Shown: positions 1 to 11,997, counted from the first letter of the stretch. The stretch: DNA of 64,000 bases from Plantago major (GCA_026545765.1 CM048844.1:55648932-55712931), one strand, 5' to 3'. Notes: generated by a model from the sequence alone, not told the origin. Numbers and translations: made by a program.

Positions 1-24
1 TAGGTTCAAGGTCGGTGAACCTCC

Positions 25-36
25 CGCTTGATACCA
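25..36 (-). promoter_or_regulatory. Primer-binding site of element C
   Basis: On the minus strand, two bases after the LTR end, the sequence begins TGGTATCA, matching the start of the TGGTATCAGAGC methionine-initiator-tRNA PBS of element B. The downstream part (AGCGGGAGG) differs slightly, suggesting some decay. Confidence 0.7.
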
Positions 37-38
37 CT

Positions 39-1712
39 TGTTGGTCCAAATGCAAAGTAAAAGACTAGAGGGGGGTGAATAGTCTTTTAAAACTTTGTCA
101 ATAATAACTATTTCTCGATATTCAATAGATATCCGATACTTAGAATCAGAAAAGGAAGACTTAATAAAGATAAGTGCGTAAACAGCTAATAAATGTGTGT
201 GTGTTTGTCAAGTATAAATACGTAAACGAATGACACAAAGAAGTATAGTGGTATCCGGAGGTGGCGAATCCTCCAACTAATCCACTTCGTCTATCGAGAC
301 CTAGAATTCACTAGAACAGATAATTGAGATTTCCTTACAATAATCCTATTCTAAGATTCTTAACAATTGGTTCCCAACCAAATGTTCCCCTGTTGTTCCC
401 CTTTCACAAACCAAGTACTTCCTATACTCGTAAACCTTTGAGTTATTCCTCAGCTTCCCAAGCTAAGTACTTCCTATACTCAATAACCTTGAGTTATTCC
501 TTAGTTTCCCAAATCAAGTGCTTCCTATACTCAGAACCTTGGAGTTATTCCCCATTTTTCAAACTAAGTACTTCCTTTACTCCACGCCATTATGGTGTTG
601 GTTTTGGCTCGAGTTGTCGATGAGCGCCTTAATAACTTTTCGCTAATCGATAGCTCGTGAACTGTTACTTAATACACTTTACAACAGATGGTATCTTGTT
701 CGATTTTATCGACCTAAGTTCTTATGATATCTGTTCAAGAGAATGAATCTCAGATAGTTGATCTTTTGATTCAACTCCTTCACAGATAGCTTTGCTTGTT
801 TAGGATCAGGACACTTAGAACTTCAGAGTTTACTCAAGATCAAAAGCTTTGGTCGCAACAGAAAGCTTTTGAGAATAAGTAAGATGCTTTGAGAGTGAGT
901 AAGACGATCAGCGTTTGTATGCAGTTCAAGGTGTTCAGTGTCTAAGGTGTCTTCTCAAGCAGTCTAAGTGTTGATATTTATAGATGAATTTGAGTGACGT
1001 TTGAATAGTATCCGTTAGGCTCAAATTCAAACTATCGATATCTGTGTATAGATCGTAGTGTGTTTTGTCTTCTTCTCGGTTGTCATTGCTTTTATTCGCA
1101 TATCTCCGTCGTCTGCATTAAATGCATTGTACTATACTTTTTGTCCTGTAGTGTCAACGGAACTATGCTTTGTATCAGAGACTAGTGTTATCTGATTCTT
1201 TACACGTCCTTATCTTCATTCTTCAGATACCACATGTATTTATTGAAACAACTTTGTTTGCAATATATATTTCTCTTTCAGAAACGTGGTTAAAGCTCAA
1301 GGTATCTGAGAATAGATATCTGTGGACACTTTCCTTGTTTTCAGATATGTATCTTATTTCTCAGATATCTCTTGTGACACAGTTTGTTTGAAACTATTCG
1401 TGTCTTTAAGATATCTGGCTAAGATATCTGAACAATCAGATTCAGCAATCTTGTGCAGTTTTCTTCAAGTCTTCAATGTTGTTGAGCTTTCTGATTGGAT
1501 GTCTTCTTCTTGGTCTTCTCTTACATAAAATAAAAATTACATTTTGAGACCTAACATCCTATACAAGATTAGCTAGACTATCATACTTACTGGGTTTCCT
1601 CTTTTACAATGTTCAAGTGAACCAAGAGTACTAATCACCTTTCTGAGACTAAGATAAGTCATCATGTTGCTAATCAAAATCTAAACAGATATTTCTAACA
1701 AAATATCTAACA
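39..1712 (-). repeat. 5' LTR of element C (about 1.67 kb)
   Basis: The LTR runs from TGTTAG at 1712 to CCAACA at 39 on the minus strand, with TG...CA ends. It contains a G-run on the plus strand (C-run on the LTR sense strand) near 70-77 flanked by the inverted pair AAAAGACTA/TAGTCTTTT. A hairpin array lies at about 400-620, and many ATATCTGA/TCAGATAT motifs occur across 1270-1440. Its length agrees with the reconstructed LTR of A (about 1.66 kb) and D (1.64 kb). Confidence 0.8.
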
Positions 1713-3372
1713 TCAGTCGAGAAATTGAGAGAAGAAAAGCCAAAGAGAAGCTGAAAAAGCATCTAGGCTCAAACTATCACCAGTACAAAAATATGCAAAG
1801 CTCAAACAAGCCGCCGTAAAGCATCAAGTATCGAGGAAGGTAAATCAGAAACGATATATGTTTCTATTGTTAGAAACCTGGTCATTTCAAGAAGGATTGC
1901 CCTGTCTTCAACAAACTTAAGACAGGTGATAAGAAAGATAGAAGAAACTTCAAGAGAAGTCAGAGAGCCATGCTCACTGAAGAACGGAAAAAGATTCAAC
2001 TCCAATTGGATGCTCTAGACATTGAGTCTGATTCTGACGATGAAGACTCAGATGATTCTACACTGCCCTCTCCAGAATTGTGCGGTGTTTCTCATGAAGT
2101 GATCGACTTTGGAAAAAAGAAGAAAGAAGTGTGTGGAATGGCTGAAGAGATCTTTCCAGATATCTCCAATATTGAACCTTGTCTAATGGTTGATGAGGTA
2201 ACACATACTTCTTGTTATACATATGAAAGTGATGAGGAAGGAATCAAAGATCTGGAACATCTCAGAAGAGAGCTTGATCTCTACGAAAGAGAATTTCTAA
2301 TGGTCCGAGCTAGAGCAGAAATTCTTGAAGAAGAAAAGAATTCTCTTGTAAAGGAAAATTTACAATTACTCAAGATACCTGAGAAAAAGGATGTTGAAAA
2401 TGCATTTCTCAAGGCTCAGATATCTGAGATTGAAAAGTCACGTAAAGAAGAATTGGCCAATCTTCAAAAGAAATGTGAAGATCTTCGATCTGAGAATAAA
2501 GAACTCAAAAAGTAAGAACTATCTTTTCAATCTTATGCCAAAGCTAGTGACACTCTTACTGAAGTACAATCTTATTTAAGAGATCCTTCAGAAAATAGAG
2601 GACTTGGGCTGGACACACACACAGATAGTTCTACCACTCTAAATAAGAGTGATGAAAGACGAACATTTGTCGGTGCTCAGCAAGGTGGTTCCCAAACAAC
2701 CTACAATATCGGTCAGAAAGCTAAGGTTGTTGACAAAGGAAAGGCAGTTGCGACTAAACCTTTGTGGGAAAAACAAGTCCAAAAGAAATCTGTTCGGAAT
2801 ATTTCTGAAAAGAAACATTAAACTGAAAAGTGTAATCATCCACAATGCTATGTCTCTCAGAAAGGAAAAATTGCAGGAGCTGGCAAATTCTCCTATGTCA
2901 TGTTTTCTGAAAAGAAAATAGATTACCCAGAGACTAGCAAAGCTGCTGAGAAAAGATCTCAAATAGCAACAGTGCTCTAATGGCATCGCTATAAAGCTAT
3001 CGGGAAACAACTTGCTCGTGAATACAAACAAGAGCAAGAACGATGGTTAAAGGCTAGAATTGCTCACAAAGAATTACGTATGGAAGTTGAATCAAGTCAC
3101 TGAAAATCTGAATGCCAGGGCTAGAAGAAATCTGGCTAGGAAAGCTAAGTTTGCTGAGAAGCAGACTCAAAAACCTGACAGGTATCTGAAAGCACCAAGG
3201 AACACACCAAGGAAGAAAATAGTTCTTAATGACAATAATACTATTCATTTAACTAGAATTCCTCCTTATGTTCCTGTTAGACAAAAGAATTCTCCTAAGA
3301 AATTCATTCAAAAGTGGATTCCTACTGGAAGATTCTTTAGTACAAATGGTTCCATTGTTGGTATGAGAACCT
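1713..3372 (+). pseudogene. Element A gag, C-terminal half (zinc knuckle, acidic coiled coil, basic tail), broken
   Basis: The frame begins inside Gag next to element C. A CCHC zinc knuckle sits at 1859-1900 (C-x2-C-x4-H-x4-C) but has a TAG at 1871, directly after the second Cys codon. In the same frame, 1970-2515 encodes an acidic segment followed by a Glu/Lys/Leu-rich coiled coil. After further frame breaks a very basic stretch (3060-3372, Arg/Lys/Ala-rich, containing EKQTQK) leads to the protease. The long Gag extension after the zinc knuckle is a Sirevirus trait. The QTQ-type motif resembles LC8 dynein light-chain ligands, but that is only an inference. It is a pseudogene because of internal stops and the missing N-terminus. 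Confidence 0.75.
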
Positions 3373-6300
3373 AATCTCTTGTTTCCTGTTTTGTGCAGAA
3401 CACTCTAAAGACTAACCCAAAGTGGCATTTTGATAGTGGATGTGGGAAGCACATGACTGGAGACAAAGCAAATCTGATTGACTACAAAAATGCAATGATG
3501 GACCAATTATCAGGTTTACTGGAGGAGATGAAAATCCAACCATAGGATTTGGCAATCTAAAGTTTGGAGCCCTTAAAATATCTGAAGTACTACATGTAAA
3601 GGGATTGAAATATAGTCTCCTAAGCATGAGTTAACTGGTAGACAAAGGGTACACTGTCAAGATCAAGTCAAAACTATGCAAAGTGATTGACAATGAGTCA
3701 AAAGGCATACCTTGGTTGCAAGGCGAAGGAAATCTTTATGTTGCCGATTGGGCATCCGCCACAATCAAGAATGTCTCATGGTGAGTCAATCCGCCACATC
3801 AAGAAAATTGGCTATGGCATAAAAGAATGAGTCACTTGAATTTCAAAACTCTGAATAAGCTAGCCAAAAAAGAGTTGGTGGTTGGTTTACCCAAAATGGC
3901 ATATAGAAAAGAAGGTGTATGTTCAGCTTGTCAAATGGGAAAACAATCCAAAACATCTTTCAAGTCTAAAACTAGACATTCCAAAGGAAAGGCTAACGCA
4001 AATGTTACATATGGATCTTTTGAATCCTCGTAATTAGTTATGCAGAAAGAAATATGGTCCCGTTGTTGTTGATGATTACTCAAGATTCACTTGGGTTGTC
4101 TTTCTCAAACAAAAATCATGCAAGGGTTGAGATACCCAACTTCAATAAGCTCAAGTCATGAAAATGACAAGGTATCCGTAATCGTATCACTATGGTACCG
4201 AAGTTTGTGAACCAAAGACATAAAAGAGTTTTGTACCGCAAAGGTATACAAAGATCAACTATCTTCTCAGAAGACACCACAACAAAATGGTGTTCGAAAG
4301 AAAGAATAGGACTCCGAAGAAGCAAAGAAGAACAATGCTTTACGACCGAAATAAGTGAAATCTATTGGGTCAAGTCGTAAACACAGCATGCTACACTCAA
4401 AATAGATGTCTGATTAACAAACACCATGACAAAACTCCTTACAAGCTTTTCATTGGTAGACCCCCTAGTATCAAATATCTAAGGGTGTTTGGTTGCAGAT
4501 GTTTCATTCTAAATAATGGAAAAGAATACTTGAGAACATTTCAACCAAAGGCAGATGAAGGAGTATTTCTTGGTTATTCTCTGAATAGCAAAGCCTATTG
4601 AATCTACAACAAAAGAACGCAAAAGATTGAGGAATCTGTTCATGTAGTATTCTATGAAGAAAACAAGAAAGTACTCTTGAATGATGATCTCTCAGATAGG
4701 TTCAAAGAACTGATGATTAAAGATTCTGAAAAAGGATCCTCAGAAGGAAACAATTCTATCATTCAAATAGAGGATGAGTCTGACGATGAAAAGCAACATA
4801 TGCTTAGTAACAACCAGATGACTCTAAGACATGATGAAGAATTTCCTATGAGAATTCCAGAAATGGAACAGATTACTGAGAACCTTCATCATGAAAAGGT
4901 ATCTGAAAATGAGATTTCTGAAATGCAAGATTCAGATATCTCTAACACTGAAAGAGTGTCAGATATCCATGGCATTTCCCATGTGTCAGATATCTCAGAT
5001 ACTGCACAAGTATCTCATGAAGATCATATTGATTCACATTCTAATCAAAATGATATTGATCCTACTAGTTCAAAACCCATTATGAAATGGATAAGAAATC
5101 ATCCTACAAAGGATGTGATTGGTCCCATAGACCAAGAAGTTAGAACTAGAAGAGCAATCGTTGAAAATGCAAATTGTCTCTATGGATGTTTCATCTCAAA
5201 CATTGAACCAAAAACTATTGAAGAAGCATCAAACGATCAAGATTGGATCTCTGCAATGCAAGAAGAATTGGATCAATTTGAGAGAAACAAAGTCTGGAAA
5301 CTGGTTCCATTTGCTGACGGAATATCTGTAATAGGAACCAAGTGGGTTTTCAGAAACAAAATGAATGAGTCTGGTGAAATAACCAGAAACAAAGCTAGGT
5401 TGGTTGCTAGGATTCACCTGCATCAAGGACTAGATTTTGATGAATCTTATGCACCCTTGCAAGATTGGATGCAATTAGACTCTTTCTAGCCTTTGCAACT
5501 CATAATGACATTACAAATATCGATGGATGTCAAGAGTGCATTTCTAAATGGTGAACTTGCCGAGGAAGTCTATGTTGAGCAACCACCGTGTTTTGAAGTT
5601 TCCTAAAGTAGGATGGTCTATAAGCTTCGTAAAGCTCAGATGGGTCAAACAAGCTCCAAGAGCATGGTATGATACATTGGCCAGATACCTACTAGAAAGT
5701 GGTTTCAAGAAAGGAGATGTTGATAAAACACTCTTCACATTGAACCATGATGGAAAACTACTTTTAGTTCAAGTGCATGTTGTTGACATTATATTTGGAT
5801 CTAAAGACGAGCAACTTTTTGAAGACCTTGCTGAACTCATGAAATGTAAATTTGAGATGAGCATGATGGGAGAATTGAATTACTTCCTAGGGTTGCAAGT
5901 CAAGCAACTCAATGATGGAATATTCATTAGTCAAACAAAGTATGCAAAGGAAATGCTCAATAAGTTTAATCTAAAGCCTTCTGAAAAGAATGCTAAGATA
6001 CCAATGAGCATTGGAACCAAAATGACCTATACTGAATCTGACAAGAGTGTTGAAGAACACAAGTATAGGAAATTGATCGATCTCTACTATACCTCACCGC
6101 AAGTAGACCGATATTCAATATGCATGAGTGTGCTAGATTTCGCATAAATCCAATGCAATCACACTACAACATTGCTATGAAAATATTGAGGTATGTAAAC
6201 GATCGTAGAAGTTGGATTGTGGTATCCAAAAGATAGTGGATTGAGTTTGGTTGGCTATTCAGATGTCGACTATGCTGGATCATTGCTTGACAGAAAAAGC

Positions 6301-6777
6301 ATCTCAGGAACATGTCAATTTCTAGGTGCCAGGTTGATATCTTGGTTTAGCAAGAAACAAAATTCAATTGCCACATCTACTACAGAGGCTGAATATATTG
6401 CTGCTGGGTGTTGTGCTTCACAGATATTGTGGATACAACAACAACTCAGAGACTATGGACTCAATGAAGAGAAAACTTCCATTTTTCAGAGACTATGGAC
6501 TCATAGAAGAAAACTCAGAGACTATGGACTCACAGATATTTTTTTTGACAACACAAGTGCTATTGCCATAACTCAGAATCCTAAGTTTCACGCAAGAACA
6601 AAACACATTGATGTTAGACACCACTTCATCAGAGACCATGTTGAAAAAGGCAATATAAAGATACTCAAGAGTGGCACTGAAGACGAACTTGCAGATATCT
6701 TTACTAAGCCACTACAAGAAAGTAGATTCTTAGACTTAAGACATAGTCTTGGACTAATGGAGCTACCAAAGAACTGA
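3373..6777 (+). pseudogene. Element A pol (protease, integrase, reverse transcriptase, RNase H), broken
   Basis: Domains follow copia order. The protease has a DSGCGKHMTG motif near 3430-3460. The GAG-pre-integrase zinc region (MSHLNF...CSACQMGKQ) is at 3827-3990 and integrase remains lie at 4030-4600. Reverse transcriptase follows at 5080-5490 ([14 protein letters not shown]) and 5520-6147, and RNase H at 6217-6777 (GYSDVDYAGS, KHIDVRHHFIRDHVEKGNI, ending DLRHSLGLMELPKN). The catalytic YVDD is changed: codons at 5776-5787 read His-Val-Val-Asp. A small internal triplication (ctcagagactatggactca type) disrupts RNase H at 6440-6535. Multiple frame breaks occur at about 4030, 4365, 5489 and 6147. 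Lineage is judged from gag architecture, the LTR and the extra 3' gene. Confidence 0.85.
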
Positions 6778-7075
6778 AAAAAAAAAGTTCAGATGTCTGA
6801 AGAAGATATCAAAGGAGAGAGAAAAGAAATCTGGAACGGGTATCCAGAGAAGAGGTATCTGGAACGGGTATCCAGAAAAGAGGAATCTGGAACGGGTATC
6901 CAGAAACCAAAGGATAAAGGGTAAAATGGATATTTGAAGATTTCTGAGACGGGTACTCAGATATCTAGATCACTCAGTGAGGGGGAAAACAAAAGAGAAT
7001 AGTACAGCTGTCTACAGTTAACTACTATCTTGAAATTTGTATTATTTCTATCTTTGTGAAAAACTTTGAAAAGAC
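6778..7075 (+). repeat. Spacer of element A with three CTGGAACGGGTATCCAG hairpin repeats
   Basis: This is non-coding sequence between the pol stop and the 3' gene. Between about 6829 and 6902 the motif CTGGAACGGGTATCCAG occurs three times in direct repeat at 28-30-bp spacing. Each motif can fold on CTGGA/TCCAG. A related ACGGGTACTCAG follows near 6944. Element B has a single copy at about 20851-20870 in the equivalent spacer. It may be an RNA signal (splicing, packaging or subgenomic expression); no function can be proven from sequence. Confidence 0.6.
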
Positions 7076-10000
7076 AAAAGGCTGGAAAACCCTTTCAATT
7101 GGGGAAAGTACGCCTTTATGAAGCTTGTGAAGAAGATTCAAGGCTTTGAGCCTAAAATCGCTAAGGGACTCGCTGAGCCAAAGGCCACAGTAAGCTATGG
7201 TCTAAAGATATGCTACTTGCTGGAGAAGCATGGCATTGAGCTCAGAGAGAAGGCTGATATAGCCAACAGTAACCTACTCTACAAATATGAATATACAAAC
7301 TTGATGAAAAAGGAAACTGGATCTCAGAAAGGTTCCAAAAAGCGAAAGACTGAAGAGGTATCTGAGGGAAAGGTTGTGACCAAGAAGCCCAGAACTTCAC
7401 GAAAGAAGTCTGCTGGCAAATCAGAAGGCACACCCATTGAGGTTGTCGATTCCCAGATACCTTCCACCATTACTGATGAACTCATAAATGCAGATGAACT
7501 CATCAATGCTGCAAAACAGGTATCGGCTACTGAACAAGTAGACTCAGCAAGAGAAAGTGCTTTCAGAAATGTTAAGACTATTATCGAAAGCCTTGCTGAT
7601 GAACTCATCAATGCTGCTAAAGAAAGTAGTGATAGATACCAAGCCCTATCTACATAAACCGCAGGGATTATGGACCAATCAGTTCCTAATGCTGATGAGA
7701 GCTCTGACGATGAAGATGATGAATTAGTCATCTCTCAAATCCTAGAAAAATCACAAAGGGCTAAGGTTATCAAAAGTAACCGTGTAGAGGTATCTCAAGA
7801 AGAACTCACACCACAAAGTTGCTGAACAAGCACTGCTTTAAAGGTTGTCAAGAAGCAATCGTGTCCTGTCATCCGGATGATTACACCATCAGAGCAAGAA
7901 AGACTGAAAGATATTGAAGATGCTCTGATGAGTGATAGCTTAGTGTTGGAGGATACTTCCATTGCCTCAACACTCAACAGTCTATCTCAAGCACAACAAC
8001 CACAATAGCCAGATGTTAATACTGCTGAAATGGTACTTGAGTTACAGAAATCAGCATCTTTATTTGCTGAAGAAAATCCTGCAAAAGAGCAGGTTCCCCA
8101 ACTCAATGAGAGGAATCAAACTGAGGCATCTGCTCAGAATGATCAATCAGGGGAGGCAACTGAGTTGCATACTCGTGAAAGGTCCAAGCACCAAACTTCA
8201 AACAAAGAAGCTGAAAAGGAGCAACAAGACCAAAACATAGAAGGGTCACAGGTTCCAGAGACCAATCAGCCTGACACTGCTCAAGTAGCTGAATGATTTA
8301 ACTCTCTACTTGTGATAATTTATGTTTATTAATCTTGTTATTTAATAAAATTTCTTTGTTACAGGCTGAATTAGAAACACAAGAACAAGAGGAAGCTGGA
8401 AAGCTTGCCTCAAAGACTAAGAAGGAGGCTACTAAAACCTCACCTCTTAAGGAATCTGAGCCTGTGCTACAGGTGATAGAGAGTTTCTTAAGATATTACT
8501 TTTCAGTTATACGTTAATATACTTAACTAATTAAGTGGATGTTTCTAATAGGCTCCAACTGAGAAAGAAGAAGATAAGGCATAAATGCCAGAAAAGGACC
8601 TAGAAACCGTCAAGGTTTCTGAAGAAAATGTCATTGAGCCTTCTAGTATGAAGGTATGAAAATCAGTGATAATCATTCTTCATTTTGGGTTAATATAAAT
8701 TCTTCTCTAATTACTCAATACTTTCTACTTATAGGCTCATTCAGAAGTAGAAGTGCAAGGGGAAAGAGTTGTGACATCCCCTGCACCCATGGAAATTGAT
8801 GAAGCCCCCAAGGCAACATCACCAGAAAGAACACCAGAAACTGAGAAAGTTTCTGAGAACAATGATTCTGAGTCTCCTGTTAAGGAAGTAAGTGAAAAAC
8901 TCATAGATCATTGAAGCTTAATTGCATATATTCTCTCATGACATAGAACAATGATTCTGAGTCTCCTGTTAAGGAAGTAAGTGAAAAACTCAGAGATCAT
9001 TGAAGCTTAATTGCATATATTCTTTCATGACAATTTCCTAAGTATTGTGTTAATTTTAATTGTCAGATTCAAACAGAAAGAAAGACAACTGAGGATCAGA
9101 CTTCCCAGTCTCCTCCTCATATCTAGATATCTGAGGCACCTGGAACCTTAGTAGTCAAGTCATCTGAGCCTGTCACACAGGTAACTCAGGTACCTTTCTA
9201 CTCTAAAGCCCAGATATCTACTAAAGTTTTGAAATTAATTCAGAACGCTTTCTTTCAGGCTCAAACAAGTGCCACTAAGGTCCCTGTTGATGAGAAAGAG
9301 GACCTGGTTCCTTTCTTCAAGGAACACACTTTGCCAAAGCATCTAAAATGCTTGAAGAAATGGCAAAAGCTCCGATGCTCCGATCTATCTGAAATCTTAA
9401 AGGTGACTGATCACAACACAAGGAGAGAACGAGCCCTTGACTTGGAAAACTACGTCCATGCAATGTTCCCCACTAAAAAATATTCTTTCGGAACATTGAT
9501 GGATAAGGATTTTGTCAAGGAAGTGGCCAAAAAGATGATCCAAGCTTTCAAACAAGCGGATGGTCAGACCAGACTACAGATGGCATTCAAGCCTACTTTG
9601 CCCCAGACTCTACAATACATACCCTCTGAACAAGAGGAAGTTAATGGGCAAACGGTCACTATTCCAGAAGTGATCAACCTGGTCTCTGAAGATGAAGAAG
9701 AGAAGGAAACTGATGAGAACAATTATGAAGATCCTCCTTCTGATCATCACAAGGATGAGGATAAGAAGGATGATGATGATGCCCCTGCACCAGGGACAGG
9801 GATGATTCCACAAGGAAACAATGGCTCAGCTGCTGAAAAGCACACTGAGAGGACATCACAAAAATCCCCTCCTCCATCTCCTCAGAAATCTACTCATCCA
9901 ACTCCCCAACACAAAGATACTACTGAACAAGTAGTTGAGCACTCTGAGGAAGCAACTCAGAAAATATCAGATGCACAAGCCAGAGTTGCTCAACTCAAAC

Positions 10001-11997
10001 AATTGTTGGAGGAAGAACAACAACTACATCTTCAACTGGAAGAAAAGATAGCTGAATCCAGAGTCAAGCTAGACAAACTTGAAGAACAAACACGCAAGGA
10101 AACGCAAGCTTACTCTGAGATTAAAGAGCTCCGGGAAGCTGTTGACTATATTACTAAGGAGCTAGATGCTGAGCAAACATCTGAAGCAAAGCATGATGCT
10201 AATGTTGCATCTTCACCAAAGAAACCATCCTCCAAAGGCAAGAAACCCATATCTGAGATGGTTGCTGCTATCAGAAACCTTGATGAAGAAGTACAAGAGG
10301 ATGAAGATCACTGGGCTGATGACTCAGATGATGAAGAAGACAGAACCTTGGTCGAACATGGAAACGTTCACTTGGGAGTTTCTCACTTAAAGAGAAAACT
10401 GATAGCTCCTCAAAGATTCAGTAAGAAACCAAATCTCAACTCCCATGATTACATGGCCAGATACCAGGTTCTAGCAACTCTAAGAAAGGAGTTGTCTCAA
10501 CAAAATGAAGAAGTAATTGCATCAGTCCCTGCTGAAATGAAAAAGTTCACTGAGCTAATCACTCAAAGAACAACAAGCTTGGTCATTGCTCAGAGAGACC
10601 TAGGCATGGTAAGGGATGATGACAATAATCTTGCTGAAAAAGCCCTCAATGAGGCTAGCTATGCTGCTGGAAAAGCAGATGCTACTCAAGGCCCACTGGC
10701 AGAGCTCACTGATAAGAATACTGGTCTTATCAAACAAAATCAGGAGCTCAAGGCCAAACTAGAATAGTTGGTTGCTGCTTACAACTATCTGCAAGGCAAC
10801 TTTGACTCCCTTTCAGAATCCTTTGTGATTCTTAGTCAGTCAACAATGACTAAGGGGGAAGGATTTCAAGATGGTCACAGAGGAAGAGGAAGAGGAAACA
10901 AAAGAAAATCTGAACAACCACCTCTCAGAATTAATGAGCCCTCCTCCAGTCAGACTGCTCTACAGATAGTAACAACCACTCAGCAACTTCCTGAAAAAGG
11001 AATGACAACAAGGGCCAGAACACAGAAACCTCCAAGGAGTACCAAGGCTCCAAGGAGAAGACAAGTAAGAGGGATTGATGAGTCTTTTGAAGAAGAAGAA
11101 GAAGGCCAAATCAAATCCCTGGGCAATGAAGAAGGCTGCAATATTCTCACAAGAATTGATCTTGATGATGATGAAGAGACTGATGAAGATGAAGCTCCTC
11201 TTCATAGAAAAAGAAAAATTGATAGCCTAACTGAGGCCATAGCTGCAAAGCCGACACCCTCTGGAAATACCAAGTCTATCCAGGGTGGTTCTTCAAGCAA
11301 TCCCCCAAGGGAAAATTCAAGGCAAAAGAGGAATAGACTAAGAGCTAAAAAGAGAAAAAGCCAACTTCCACTCAGGCCAGAAGAAGCCAAAATTGAGTAT
11401 GTGAAGAATGACAACAACTCCTCTGTCTACAGGTGCATAAATCAGAAAAATGGCTACTGGATTTTGAAACTCAGGCATTTACTGTTAAATTCAAGGTTTC
11501 CAGAACCAATCCATAAACAGCTCATGGCATGGAGAAACGACAAGACAATCTTGATTAACACCAACCACATCAAAGCCTGGTTGGATTTTGAAGTAATCAA
11601 GAGAATAGAAGCCATGAAAAAGGACATCTCTGATGAATGTCCTTATGGAAAGCCAGATGATGTGCACAGAATTCCCAACATCACTGGAACAGGCACAAGA
11701 GCAAGACTTGCTGTGGAACCCTATAAGTCCTTCTACTTGACTGAAGATCAATACAAGGGTGATATCAGATATCTGAAGATCATATATGAATACTTCAAGC
11801 TATCAGATATCAGAATCGAGCATGCCTGGAAGTGGAGAAAGTATATGTGGGTCAAGCACTTTGCCAAGAAGAATCCTACCAAAACCTACAAGGAAGTCTG
11901 TGGATTTTCCAAAGACACAAAGATGATTGTCAGAACACTTCTCTATGACTACTCTGATGATGTCAAAAGGTTTGGTGATAGGAAATTTGCAGATTGA
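7076..11997 (+). pseudogene. Element A 3' gene: multi-exon charged coiled-coil ('env-position') protein, N-terminus deleted
   Basis: It starts abruptly at the segment equivalent to B 22340 (PFNWGKYAF...), so the first ~230 codons are deleted. Reading GT...AG borders gives exons 7076-8284, 8365-8472, 8552-8653, 8735-8887, 9067-9180 and 9259-11997. The four middle exons are 108, 102, 153 and 114 nt, all multiples of three. The introns are 79-81 nt, except the one after 8887, which sits in an 89-bp tandem duplication. The 78-nt segment 9181-9258 has splice-like ends but is open. The product is Glu/Lys/Gln-rich with a coiled coil at about 9960-10170 and a conserved C-terminal domain at 11390-11995. 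Stops occur at 7655, 8582, 9124 and 10765 (TAG splitting two long ORFs of 512 and 409 codons). No signal peptide or transmembrane helix is visible, so 'envelope' refers only to position. Confidence 0.7.
8857..9031 (+). repeat. 89-bp tandem duplication across an exon-intron border of the element A 3' gene
   Basis: The segment from gaacaatgattctgag through the donor GTAAGTG and into the intron is repeated at 8857-8945 and 8946-9031 with only a few differences. The duplication gives two consecutive candidate donors (8888 and 8977). It is absent from B and D, so it is private to A. Confidence 0.75.

Larger units (their letters stand above)
1..1712 (-). mobile_element. Sirevirus-like Ty1/copia element C, 5' end (minus strand, continues left of window)
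   Basis: Read on the minus strand this is an LTR (1712 down to 39) followed by a tRNA primer-binding site and the first bases of an internal leader. It matches the LTRs of elements A and D in this window: the same TGTTAG start, the same C-run near the end and the same CCAACA terminus. On the plus strand it abuts element A in the middle of the A gag reading frame, so C most likely inserted antisense into A. The far side of C, and hence its coding region and target duplication, lie outside the window. The short ORFs seen in it are not genes. Confidence 0.8.

Noticed and set aside
324-623. 99-codon plus-strand ORF
   Set aside because: It lies inside LTR C on the strand opposite to the element and is caused by the tandem hairpin array. 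The same pattern appears in LTR D without an open frame.
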